Both the position numbers and the translations under genes were made by a program. Below the pieces are notes generated by a model. That model was not told where the DNA came from. It worked only from the letters and a program-made list of their open reading frames with translations, and made no database searches. Below are positions 1 through 5,887 of a DNA stretch of 6,004 nucleotides, piece by piece; position 1 is the first letter of the stretch, and each line of letters starts with the position of its first letter. The stretch covers positions 1 through 6,004 of the forward strand of contig JAIRLV010000306.1 of assembly GCA_031259185.1 (NCBI GenBank), read 5' to 3'. The stretch is from Elusimicrobiota bacterium (GTDB lineage Bacteria; RUG730).

Positions 1-2
1 AA

Positions 3-287
3 AAAAAAGAATATTTTGAAACAATTGAATTAGGTTTGAAAAAAGGTCTGATTGTATCTGAAAGTAAAATAAAAAATTTATATAAATTTTTCTTTTATTT
101 TTTCTTTGAGTGTATAATGCCAGAAACTTTGATTGAATTCAAAGATAAAGGTATGATGCCTATAAAATTTAAATTTAAAAGCGAAGAAGAATTAAACAAT
201 AATGAAGAATTAGATTATCTTTTCAATTGTATAGAAAAAAATATAAAGCCAAATTTTTCTAAATTTTATAATCTAGATACTTATTAA
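3..287 (+). CDS. Capsule-type glycosyltransferase, C-terminal end (5' side cut by the window edge)
   Basis: The frame is open from base 3, so the TTG at 36 is probably internal and the real start lies before the window. About 94 residues are visible, beginning KKEYFETIELGLKKG. They align with the end of the second glycosyltransferase relic at 1040-1306: 26 of the first 44 residues are identical, with shared blocks NLYKF, YxFFE, MPxTLI, the CIExNIKPNF tail and an acidic FKxKSE patch. That second copy retains an upstream segment resembling capsule-polysaccharide (KpsC/KpsS-like, Capsule_synth) transferases, so this fragment is assigned to the same family by association. The expected role is cytoplasmic sugar transfer onto a growing glycan; donor and acceptor cannot be told. 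Nothing in the visible part is broken, so the gene may be intact. The family call is inference; the paralogy is seen directly. Confidence 0.6.
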   Translation, partial: KKEYFETIELGLKKGLIVSESKIKNLYKFFFYFFFECIMPETLIEFKDKGMMPIKFKFKSEEELNNNEELDYLFNCIEKNIKPNFSKFYNLDTY

Positions 288-420
288 GTTTACAAAGAAA
301 TTATTTTTTTGATAATCGTAAGTAATCTACTGAATAATCTAAAAATAAAATGCAAGTATATTCTTCGTAATTCATTCTTATGTATAGAGAATGGTTAAAA
401 GTGATGCTAGTATGAAATTA
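288..420. other. A+T-rich spacer between glycosyltransferase end and IS3 relic
   Basis: This 133-bp stretch carries no convincing gene. No G+C-rich stem with a T-run is seen after the stop at 287, so there is no clear intrinsic terminator. A short CATTCT/AGAATG inverted repeat (373-378 / 388-393) is too weak to interpret. Confidence 0.5.
309..338 (+). promoter_or_regulatory. Possible sigma-70-type promoter
   Basis: TTGATA (309-314) and AATAAT (333-338) each match the -35/-10 consensus at 5 of 6 positions with an 18-bp spacer. It would read into the IS3 relic. In DNA this A+T-rich such matches arise often by chance, so this is only a candidate. Confidence 0.2.
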
Positions 421-421
421 T

Positions 422-467
422 GGACACGTTTTGTTAGAATTTCTCCAATAAGGAAAGGAACGTGTCC
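422..467 (+). repeat. 9-bp inverted repeat at the IS3 left end
   Basis: GGACACGTT (422-430) is the exact reverse complement of AACGTGTCC (459-467), with a 28-nt loop. The left arm overlaps the presumed IS terminus. The right arm lies between the purine-rich ribosome-site-like AGGAAAGGA (451-459) and the ATG at 471. If RNA entering from outside folded here, the hairpin could partly mask the orfA ribosome site, a known kind of control in insertion sequences. That role is inference. Confidence 0.45.
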
Positions 468-470
468 CCC

Positions 471-803
471 ATGGCTCCCAAAAGATACACAGAAGATTTT
501 AAAAAGATGGTTTCTGAGCTTTACAACAATGGTGCGAGTGTAAAACAACTATCTAGCGAATATGGTATCATTGATAAAACAATCTACACATGGATAAAAT
601 TCTATTCTCCGAACAAAGAAACATGAATGACCAAAGCAGATATGCTTGCGATCCAAAAACACATGAAACAACTTGAGGAGGACAATGTCAGTATTGAATC
701 ATTTCACGCAACTATAAAAAAGGAAGAAGTGTACCAGAAGCGATACTTCACTTTTAAAGAAGCGCATATACAACTTTTTCAATTTCATGGAAGCATTGGC
801 TAA
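471..803 (+). pseudogene. IS3-family transposase relic: OrfA N-terminus fused in frame to OrfB C-terminal tail
   Basis: From ATG 471 the frame gives MAPKRYTEDFKKMVSELY, then GASVKQLSSEYGI and KTIYTWIKFYSP, the helix-turn-helix of IS3-type OrfA. A TGA at 624-626 interrupts it after 51 codons; the same frame resumes at 627 with MTKADMLAIQKHMKQLEEDN, the usual coiled-coil (leucine-zipper) end of OrfA. The next residues, SIESFHATIKKEEVYQKRY, are characteristic of the last part of OrfB, just after the final catalytic glutamate region. The join therefore falls near 684-695, and the whole DDE integrase core has been deleted. After FQF the frame ends at TAA 801-803; a +1 frame continues (WKNR...NVSPYH, to the TGA at 857-859) as a blurred version of the usual C-terminus, indicating further indels. 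The ATG has a purine-rich site upstream (451-459). The product, if made, would be non-functional as a transposase. Confidence 0.8.
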
Positions 804-885
804 ATGGAAGAATCGGCACGAATTATTTAATCTGTGCAATGTGAGTCCGTATCATTGATCTATGCGACTAACGCTTTGAGTCACA

Positions 886-1306
886 GATATTATCAAGAGA
901 AAAGTAGGTTTAGCATCAGATTTTGCATTAACTTATAGTACAACGACCAGTTTAGAATTAATTTATTAAAAAAACTGTTTTAACAGTAGGCAATCCCTCA
1001 TATAAAAATAAAGGAACTGTTTTTGATATTAATTCTAAAAAAGATTACTTTAATGTAATGGAATATGATTTAAAAAATAACTTGACTGTTTCCGAAAATA
1101 TGATAAGTAATCTTTATAAATTTTCTTATTATTATTTTTTTGAAATCGTAATGCCAGGGACTTTAATTAAAAATCGCAACAATAAAATAACTTTTAAATT
1201 AAAAAGTGAGGATGATTTATATAAATGTATCGAATCTAATATTAAACCTAATTTTATGACTTTAAAGAACCAGCCTTGGTCCGCAATATATAACAATGAA
1301 GTATGA
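886..1306 (+). pseudogene. Capsule-type glycosyltransferase relic, 5'-truncated and frameshifted
   Basis: In the frame of base 901 the sequence reads DIIKRKVGLASDFALTYSTT then SLELIY and hits TAA at 967-969. Adding one base at the run of seven A (968-974) restores LKKTVLTVGNPSYKNKGTVF and continues open through 1058 (an internal ATG) to TGA/TAA-free sequence ending at the stop at 1304-1306. The SDxxxTYSTTxxLE and VGNPSYKNKGTVFD pattern resembles capsule-polysaccharide transferases of the KpsC/KpsS type, where a conserved Ser/Thr-x-x-x-Glu and a YRGKGFTYD-like block occur. The C-terminal half is paralogous to the fragment at 3-287. The N-terminal two thirds of the gene is missing and replaced by the IS3 relic. 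The 83 residues from ATG 1058 could not make a working enzyme alone. The frameshift and truncation are seen; the family is inference from motif resemblance. Confidence 0.65.
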
Positions 1307-1346
1307 AATGATAAAAACTTGTAAATGGCAGAAGATTTTTGCCGAG

Positions 1347-1363
1347 CTTGTCCCGCCCATCGT
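1347..1363 (+). repeat. IS-terminus-like motif, related to 5890-5906
   Basis: CTTGTCCCGCCCATCGT matches CCTGTCCCCTCCATCGT at 5890-5906 in 14 of 17 positions, in the same orientation. The latter lies where the IS at the window end should terminate. Here the motif sits 275 bp before the decayed transposase tail and in the orientation expected of that element's left terminus. Confidence 0.4.
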
Positions 1364-1379
1364 AAAATCACGCAAAAGA

Positions 1380-1408
1380 TCGCAGCGCCTTTCCTTCTGC
1401 CGCTGCGA
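1380..1408 (+). repeat. Hairpin-forming inverted repeat
   Basis: TCGCAGCG (1380-1387) and CGCTGCGA (1401-1408) are exact reverse complements around a 13-nt pyrimidine-rich loop. It is the most G+C-rich hairpin in the window. No T-run follows on either strand, so it is not a standard intrinsic terminator. Confidence 0.5.
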
Positions 1409-1456
1409 GTCTAAAAGGAGGGATAGGAAGAGACGTTCATAGTTCACCGCCTGAGA

Positions 1457-1655
1457 TTACCAGGTCTCTCCTTCGACGGGCTCTCCAATACGAGCGACGT
1501 AGTAAGTGAATTCTACTTGTGCAGGCATCATTCGTTGTGTGAGCAACTTCAATAACGGAGAGGTTGCACTTTGCCAGGCTGTCGTTGGATTTATGTAAGC
1601 TGAACAAGACTTTCGCAAAATCAGAGAATATCGAGAAATTCCGATTTTACATAGT
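1457..1655 (-). other. Open minus-strand frame of unknown nature
   Basis: The minus strand is open for 65 codons ending at TAA (1457-1459 on the + strand). The last 24 residues start at two adjacent ATGs (1529-1531 and 1526-1528) and read MMPAQVEFTYYVARIGEP and so on; a TTG at 1550-1552 is an alternative start. Further upstream the frame reads AYINPTTAWQSATSPLLKLL, which looks protein-like rather than random. No family was recognised and no good ribosome site precedes the starts. It overlaps the IS tail remnant on the other strand. It could be the 3' end of a decayed gene or simply a chance frame in a mobile repeat. Confidence 0.2.
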
Positions 1656-1703
1656 TAAAACACAAATATAAAATTAAAGCTGCTTAATGAAATTTTCGGT
1701 GCT
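1638..1703 (+). mobile_element. Decayed transposase 3' tail, inverted relative to the IS at the window end
   Basis: Bases 1638-1651 (ATTCCGATTTTACA) are identical to the reverse complement of 5991-6004. Bases 1655-1703 match the reverse complement of 5918-5967 with a few substitutions and small indels. In the intact copy this block encodes the transposase C-terminus (IPILQSALENL, then FKHKDKIKTA and stop). Here roughly 20 bases are missing in the middle, so the frame is broken, and only KHKYKIKAA with its stop (1685-1687) remains readable. Similarity ends at GGTGCT (1703), before the expected right terminus. It lies 55 bp upstream of the wzy start. Confidence 0.65.
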
Positions 1704-1758
1704 ATTTATAAATCTGGGATCGTATTGTTATTATTGTTGAATTTAGAAAGAAAACTAT

Positions 1759-3078
1759 ATGAAAACAAAAAAAAATTATTGGACGAGTTTTTTGATGTAC
1801 ACGTCTATGCTGTTTTTTATTTTTAATGCTTTAATTCAATATTGTTTTGCAAGAAAAATTCATTGGTATGTATATATTTTCTTTACTGTATATATAATAA
1901 TTTCCTTATTTGTTAAAATTTTAACAAATAAGGAAATTATATTAGTAAAATACATACTTTACTTAATAATATTTTTATTTTTGAGTTTTGCTTTTAGTTT
2001 AATAAAAAATCCATTTTTATTTCAAAATATTGTTGCATTCTTCCCTTATTTTAATCTAATTATATTTTTTGGTATTTTTTTTAGTATCAATTTAAAAAAA
2101 TTTAATATTGATAGATATATAAAAATATTAATTTTTTTGGGTTTTATTACTTCTTTATTGGGAATATATCAAAATTTAGTAGATATTACAATATTTGGGA
2201 TTGCTGATAAATTGCATTATTTTAATGACGAAAAATTAGCTGATTTTTTAGTAAATTCATATGAATACAAGAGAGCGACAGCGTTATTTTCTGCTATACA
2301 AGAATATGGGATGTTTATCTCTTTAACTACTTTATTATATTTTGAAAATGTAGAAAAAATAAATATTAAATCTTTTTTAAAATTTCCTATCGGAGTTATC
2401 TTTTTCATAGGAGGCATCTGTTCAGGTGGCAGAATATATATTCTTAATATATTTATTTTCATATTATATATGTTATGCAAAAAGATTTTTCAAAATAAAT
2501 GCAGATTCAAAAAAAATTTTTTAAAAACAATATCTTATAGTGTATTAGTTGTATTATTTTCACCATTTATATACTCTGTTTTTTATAAAAGGATTGTAAG
2601 AATGGTTTTGTTTTTTTTCGATAAACATGAGTTTCTTTATCAAGAATCAGGTAGAATTGAGATAATGAAAAAAATTTTTGACGATGGATTTTTTGTTTTT
2701 TTGACAGGACATGGCTTAGGTACATCTTTTAATACTTTGGAAAATTTTTTTCCTCAAAACAATATAAACAGGACTACAGTTGAAAATGGATATGCCACTA
2801 TTTGTTATGAAATTGGTATTTTTATCGCTATTTTATATTTATTTATGCTTTTAAAATCATTATCATGCAGTATAAGAAACAATAATAGATATAATACATT
2901 TTCTTGTACAAGTGTTATTTTAGCGATTATTATTTCTTGCTTTTTTGTTCATACTTTTGTTGTTTCAACAGTATTTTTATCATTTGAGCTTATTGTTTTT
3001 TATCAAATATATCTAAATGAGATGCATAAGCATCAAATTATTAGATATTTACGCTTAGAAAGGAGTAATTTTGAATAA
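1759..3078 (+). CDS. wzy: Wzy-like O-antigen/capsule repeat-unit polymerase
   Basis: This 439-residue, extremely hydrophobic protein has about 10-12 predicted membrane segments (roughly 11-31, 37-54, 63-82, 89-110, 121-142, 177-195, 207-240 as one or two, 257-277, 347-367, 383-418 as one or two) and a large polar, presumably external, loop around 280-345. The loop and nearby segments carry the pattern of the Wzy/WaaL (O-antigen ligase-like) superfamily: KRATALFS (171-178), CSGGR (221-225), ESGR (296-299), TGHGLGTS (316-323) and VENGY (341-345). Such proteins join lipid-linked repeat units at the outer face of the cytoplasmic membrane. Polymerase is preferred over ligase because the gene overlaps a Wzx flippase gene, but sequence alone does not settle this. 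ATG 1759 is the first start after an in-frame TAG (1744-1746); its ribosome site (AGAAAG-like) is weak. The coding sequence contains a perfect 44-bp palindrome over codons 47-61. Confidence 0.82.
   Translation: MKTKKNYWTSFLMYTSMLFFIFNALIQYCFARKIHWYVYIFFTVYIIISLFVKILTNKEIILVKYILYLIIFLFLSFAFSLIKNPFLFQNIVAFFPYFNLIIFFGIFFSINLKKFNIDRYIKILIFLGFITSLLGIYQNLVDITIFGIADKLHYFNDEKLADFLVNSYEYKRATALFSAIQEYGMFISLTTLLYFENVEKINIKSFLKFPIGVIFFIGGICSGGRIYILNIFIFILYMLCKKIFQNKCRFKKNFLKTISYSVLVVLFSPFIYSVFYKRIVRMVLFFFDKHEFLYQESGRIEIMKKIFDDGFFVFLTGHGLGTSFNTLENFFPQNNINRTTVENGYATICYEIGIFIAILYLFMLLKSLSCSIRNNNRYNTFSCTSVILAIIISCFFVHTFVVSTVFLSFELIVFYQIYLNEMHKHQIIRYLRLERSNFE
1897..1940. repeat. Perfect 44-bp palindrome inside wzy
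   Basis: The left half (1897-1918) starts ATAATTTCC and ends GTTAAAA; the right half (1919-1940) is its exact reverse complement with no spacer, and pairing stops at 1896/1941. It covers wzy codons 47-61 (IISLFVKILTNKEII), at the end of the second membrane segment. Either strand could extrude a 22-bp-stem cruciform; the RNA could form a long A-U-rich hairpin. Confidence 0.95.
3057..3065 (+). promoter_or_regulatory. Ribosome binding site selecting the TTG start of wzx
   Basis: GAAAGGAG lies inside the last wzy codons, with AGGAG at 3061-3065 and five bases before TTG 3071. This strong, correctly spaced site is the reason for choosing TTG 3071. It makes translational coupling with wzy likely. 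Confidence 0.8.
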
Positions 3079-4495
3079 ATTAAAAAAAAAAAATTCAGAA
3101 AATATTTTGTATAACATTTTTAAATTTTCTATTAATACATGGTTTAGTTTTTTGATTAACTTTTTTGCAATTATGGTAACAACACGTTTATTTTCACCAA
3201 GTGAGTTAGGAAAATTAAATATGTTTATACTGATATCATCAGTATTACTTTTGTTTGTTCCGTTGGGTACAGATTCGTCGTATCTTAGATTATACTTTGA
3301 ACCACCAAATAGTAGATCTGCCAAATATTTAATGATTGATGGATTAAGAATATCAAGCTATGTAGTACTGTTATTATCCGGGATATGTTTTATTTTTAAA
3401 GACAAAATAATCAATTTTATTGTAAATAATTGTGAATATGACATCTTAGTATTATTATTTATTTATTTAATATCATCGGTTGTTTTAAGATTTTTAAATT
3501 TAACATACCGGTTAGAGAATAATGCAAAATTATATAATTTACAAGCAATTTTAATTACTTTTACATCTAAAGGGCTATATTCATTGTTAGGGTTGATTTA
3601 TCCTAATCATAGAATTGCTATATGGACAATATCAATTTTTACGTTGACTTTGGCGATTATTTTTGTTAGCATTCAAAAGTTAGATTTTAAAAATTATAAA
3701 ATCGATATTAGATCTGATTATAAATTATTAAAATTCGGTTTTTTTATACTACCTGCTATGTTACTAGTATGGGTTGATAGTTCTATATCTAGAATGATTA
3801 TCAGAGAATACATGGACTTTAATTTTATTGGGGTTTATAGCGCAGGAGTACAGTTTGCAGCTTTAGTAACTATGATTTCTTCTGGATTTAGTTGTTTTTG
3901 GGCACCGTTTGTTTATTCTAATTATGATAAAGAAGAAGAAAAAATTAAAAATATGTTAAAATATGTAACACTTATAGCAATTCTTTTTTTCTGTTCTATA
4001 TTTTTGTTTCAAGATTTAATATTTTTATTGATTGGAGATAAATATAAATCATTAAAACATTTTTTTATTTTTTTGTTTGTTACACCTATTTGTTATTTCA
4101 TTTCAGATAGTGCAGGGATAGGAATTAATATAGCTAAAAAAAGCTATTGGGTGAGTTTTATATCATTGATTTCAGTTTCATTTAATATTCTTATTAGCTT
4201 AATGACTGTGAAGAAAACAGGTTTGTTGGGTATAGCAATTGCGAATGCTATTTCAGGTGTTGTCGTGTTAATTTTAAGAACATTAATAGGAAATATTTAT
4301 TATAAAATGAATGCAGCTAAAAAAAATGTTGCAATAGCTCTTATAGTAATTATATCTATTTGTTTTGTCGATTTTTTTTCAGAGATTTTTATATTAAAGT
4401 ATGTTTTGTCGATGTTTATAATAATTTCGACGTTTTTTTTCTATAAATATGAAATTGGATATTTATTAAGAATAATTTCAAAGTACAAGAAGTAA
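3071..4495 (+). CDS. wzx: Wzx-like polysaccharide repeat-unit flippase
   Basis: The 474-residue product is an integral membrane protein with about 12-14 hydrophobic segments (roughly 18-38, 46-66, 93-110, 124-144, 158-176, 182-200, 218-238, 251-273, 296-316, 328-346, 360-378, 384-406, 418-434, 441-458). Length and layout fit the Wzx/RfbX family of the MOP exporter superfamily, which moves undecaprenyl-linked repeat units across the cytoplasmic membrane. Family-like features are the N-terminal ARG-type signature VTTRLFSPSELGKLNMF (36-52), the mid-protein ILPAML...DSSISRMIIREYM (226-248), the GVYSAGVQFAALV stretch (254-266), FWAPFVY (276-282) and GDKYKS (322-327). It starts with TTG, overlaps the wzy end by 8 nt and has a strong ribosome site, so the two genes are almost certainly co-expressed. 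Base use is as A+T-rich as wzy and unlike pseC, suggesting that wzy and wzx moved together. Substrate specificity cannot be read from sequence. Confidence 0.88.
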   Translation: MNKLKKKNSENILYNIFKFSINTWFSFLINFFAIMVTTRLFSPSELGKLNMFILISSVLLLFVPLGTDSSYLRLYFEPPNSRSAKYLMIDGLRISSYVVLLLSGICFIFKDKIINFIVNNCEYDILVLLFIYLISSVVLRFLNLTYRLENNAKLYNLQAILITFTSKGLYSLLGLIYPNHRIAIWTISIFTLTLAIIFVSIQKLDFKNYKIDIRSDYKLLKFGFFILPAMLLVWVDSSISRMIIREYMDFNFIGVYSAGVQFAALVTMISSGFSCFWAPFVYSNYDKEEEKIKNMLKYVTLIAILFFCSIFLFQDLIFLLIGDKYKSLKHFFIFLFVTPICYFISDSAGIGINIAKKSYWVSFISLISVSFNILISLMTVKKTGLLGIAIANAISGVVVLILRTLIGNIYYKMNAAKKNVAIALIVIISICFVDFFSEIFILKYVLSMFIIISTFFFYKYEIGYLLRIISKYKK

Positions 4496-4499
4496 AGCA

Positions 4500-4613
4500 A
4501 AACTTACCCCATAAGTCTTGAAAAGCGCATAAAATGGCGATTCTTAAGAATAGAAAAAACAACTTTGAAAATCGTATAATACTGGGTTTTTGAAGGCTCT
4601 ATGGGGCAAGTTT
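4500..4613. repeat. 114-bp inverted-repeat (MITE-like) element between wzx and pseC
   Basis: AAACTTACCCCATA (4500-4513) is complementary to TATGGGGCAAGTTT (4600-4613) except at one position, and weaker similarity continues inward for about 15 more bases (AGTCTTGAAAA against the reverse complement of TTTTTGAAGGCTCT). The centre holds a 12-bp palindrome ATTCTTAAGAAT (4540-4551). There is no coding frame of note. Size and symmetric ends resemble a miniature element or an IS end-pair with the middle deleted; no clear target duplication is seen. Alternatively the transcript folds into a long hairpin between the two genes. It separates two genes of visibly different base composition. Confidence 0.6.
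4551..4580 (+). promoter_or_regulatory. Possible promoter for pseC within the inverted-repeat element
   Basis: A perfect TATAAT (4575-4580) lies 51 bp upstream of the pseC ATG, with a weak -35-like TAGAAA (4551-4556) 18 bp before it. If real, the element supplies pseC with its own promoter. The -35 match is poor and the call is tentative. Confidence 0.3.
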
Positions 4614-4631
4614 AGAATTTAAAGGAATATT

Positions 4632-5831
4632 ATGAAAAAATTAACTATCAATGGTGGGAGAAGTCCTGTTAGAAAAAATAAAATTGGTTATGGCAAACAA
4701 TTCATAGATGATGAGGATATCAAAGCAGTGGTTGATGTTTTGCAAGGAGATTTAATCACCTGCGGACCAAAAGTTTCAGAATTAGAACATAAATTATGTA
4801 ATTTAACAGGTGCAAAGTATGCTGTTGTGCTAGCGAATGGAACAGCAGCGTTACATGTAGCTTGTTTAGCAGGAAAAATTAAGCCAGAAGATGAAGTTAT
4901 AACAACTCCAATGACTTTTGCAGCTTCGGCCAATTGCGTGTTGTATTGTGGATCAAAACCGATTTTTGCAGATATTAATCCTGAAACTTATAATATAGAT
5001 CCTGATGATATAGAAAGAAAAATAAATAAGAATACAAAGGCTGTTATAGCTGTTGATTTTACGGGGCAGGCAGTCGAATTAGCCAGGATAATGGATATTT
5101 GCAGAAAGCATAACTTGTTACTTATAGAGGATGCTGCTCATTCGATAGGAACAAAATATAATGGCAAACCGATCGGATCAATTGCAGATATGACAACTTT
5201 TAGCTTTCACCCTGTGAAAACAGTTACCGGTGGAGAAGGTGGTGCCATTTTAACAAATAGTAAAGAATATTATGATAAGTTGATGTTATATAGAACTCAT
5301 GGAATTGCAAAGAATTCTTCACAGATGATTTATCCTACTGGGGAGTTATGGTATTATGAGCAAGTGGATTTGGGGTACAATTATAGGTTAACCGATTTTC
5401 AAGCTGCTTTAATTTCTAGTCAGTTAAATAAGTTGGATAAATTTTCTTATAGAAGGAAAGAAATTGTTCAAAACTATGATGAAGCCTTTTCCAAGGTGCC
5501 AGAAATTATTATTCAAAAAGAGATTCCAGAAAGTGATACAACGAGGCATTTATATATCATTAGATTAAGATTGGATATGTTGAATGCTACTAGAAAACAA
5601 ATATTTGATGCGTTATATGCGGAGAATATTGGTTGCAATGTTCACTATATACCAGTGTATTGGCATCCCTATTATCAGAAGTTAGGATATAAGAAAGGTT
5701 TATGTTCAAATGCAGAGAAGCTTTATGAAGAAATTATAAGCATTCCGTTATATTATTCGATGACGGATGAAGATGTGGATGGTGTTATTGAAGCGGTTAA
5801 TAAGGTAACAGATTATTATAGGAAGGAGTAA
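4632..5831 (+). CDS. pseC: PseC, UDP-4-amino-4,6-dideoxy-N-acetyl-beta-L-altrosamine transaminase
   Basis: This 399-residue protein is a full-length PLP-dependent aminotransferase of the DegT/DnrJ/EryC1/StrS family. Visible elements are KQFIDDEDI (22-30), LITCGPKVSELE (41-52), the cofactor-phosphate region ANGTAALH (68-75), TTPMTFAASAN (91-101), VDFTGQ (141-146), IEDAAHSIG (165-173) with Asp167 expected to contact the PLP ring nitrogen, and SFHPVKT (191-197) whose Lys196 should form the Schiff base. DLGYNYRLTDFQAAL (246-260), RHLY (305-308) and VHYIPVYWHPYY (337-348) follow. These agree closely with the PseC subfamily, which uses glutamate to aminate C4 of the 4-keto sugar made by PseB, the second step to CMP-pseudaminic acid, in the cytoplasm. 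ATG 4632 has AAAGGA five bases upstream. Its base composition is less A+T-rich than that of wzy and wzx. No pseB, pseF, pseG, pseH or pseI is in the window. A related 4-aminosugar specificity cannot be wholly excluded. Confidence 0.9.
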   Translation: MKKLTINGGRSPVRKNKIGYGKQFIDDEDIKAVVDVLQGDLITCGPKVSELEHKLCNLTGAKYAVVLANGTAALHVACLAGKIKPEDEVITTPMTFAASANCVLYCGSKPIFADINPETYNIDPDDIERKINKNTKAVIAVDFTGQAVELARIMDICRKHNLLLIEDAAHSIGTKYNGKPIGSIADMTTFSFHPVKTVTGGEGGAILTNSKEYYDKLMLYRTHGIAKNSSQMIYPTGELWYYEQVDLGYNYRLTDFQAALISSQLNKLDKFSYRRKEIVQNYDEAFSKVPEIIIQKEIPESDTTRHLYIIRLRLDMLNATRKQIFDALYAENIGCNVHYIPVYWHPYYQKLGYKKGLCSNAEKLYEEIISIPLYYSMTDEDVDGVIEAVNKVTDYYRKE

Positions 5832-5836
5832 ATTCC

Positions 5837-5887
5837 ATTAAGGATAATTTAAAATTTGTATTAAAAAATCAAATTAGAAATTTTTAG
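5837..5887 (+). pseudogene. Possible 5' stub of the gene after pseC, cut by an IS
   Basis: A strong ribosome-site-like GGAAGGAG (5821-5828) overlaps the last pseC codons. Eight bases later an open frame begins at ATT 5837 and reads IKDNLKFVLKNQIRNF before TAG 5885-5887, just where the IS begins. This looks like the first 16 codons of a coupled downstream gene whose start would be ATT (rare, or a mutated ATG) and whose remainder was displaced by the insertion. The stub is too short to assign a family. Alternatively GGAAGGAG is just coding sequence and the frame is chance. Confidence 0.3.

Larger units (their letters stand above)
421..885 (+). mobile_element. Decayed IS3-family insertion sequence, internally deleted
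   Basis: The left end is probably TGGACACG at 421, which starts with the TG typical of IS3-family termini and lies 50 bp before the orfA start. Coding remnants run to about 843: an OrfA-like N-terminal region fused to an OrfB-like C-terminal tail. The DDE catalytic domain, which should occupy several hundred bases between them, is absent, so the element cannot move by itself. No right inverted repeat matching TGGACACG is seen; the right limit of about 885 is set by where glycosyltransferase-like sequence resumes. No target duplication could be identified. The family call rests on recognised protein motifs; the exact subgroup is not determined. Confidence 0.8.
1307..1637. other. Unassigned non-genic stretch with a G+C-richer core
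   Basis: Between the glycosyltransferase relic and the IS tail, from about 1340 to 1640, base composition is clearly less A+T-rich than the surrounding genes, suggesting a separate origin. It contains a motif like the terminal repeat of the IS at the window end (1347-1363), a perfect 8-bp-stem hairpin (1380-1408), an AGGAGGG run (1416-1422) with no fitting start codon nearby, and an open minus-strand frame (1457-1655). No tRNA, rRNA or known small-RNA signature was recognised. It may be the interior of a decayed or MITE-like IS copy, but no transposase reading could be made out on the + strand. Confidence 0.4.

Noticed and set aside
393-545. Small + frame beginning MVKSDASMKLW
   Set aside because: Runs across the IS3 left end and overlaps the recognisable OrfA in another frame; no ribosome site.
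1132-1447. Two overlapping minus-strand frames (1132-1371 and 1262-1447)
   Set aside because: Their N- or C-terminal parts are antisense to the glycosyltransferase relic and they run across the join between unrelated segments; no ribosome site or family resemblance.
2217-2480. Minus-strand 87-residue frame inside wzy
   Set aside because: Lies entirely opposite a well-supported membrane-protein gene and shows no motif of its own.
3055-3324. Minus-strand 89-residue frame at the wzy/wzx overlap
   Set aside because: Antisense to the strong wzx start region; composition is that of the complementary strand only.
4500-4613. Intrinsic terminator for wzx
   Set aside because: Arms are far apart (86-base loop) and no T-run follows the right arm, so it does not fit the standard model.
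4688-4933. Minus-strand 81-residue frame inside pseC
   Set aside because: Shadow of conserved PseC codons on the other strand.
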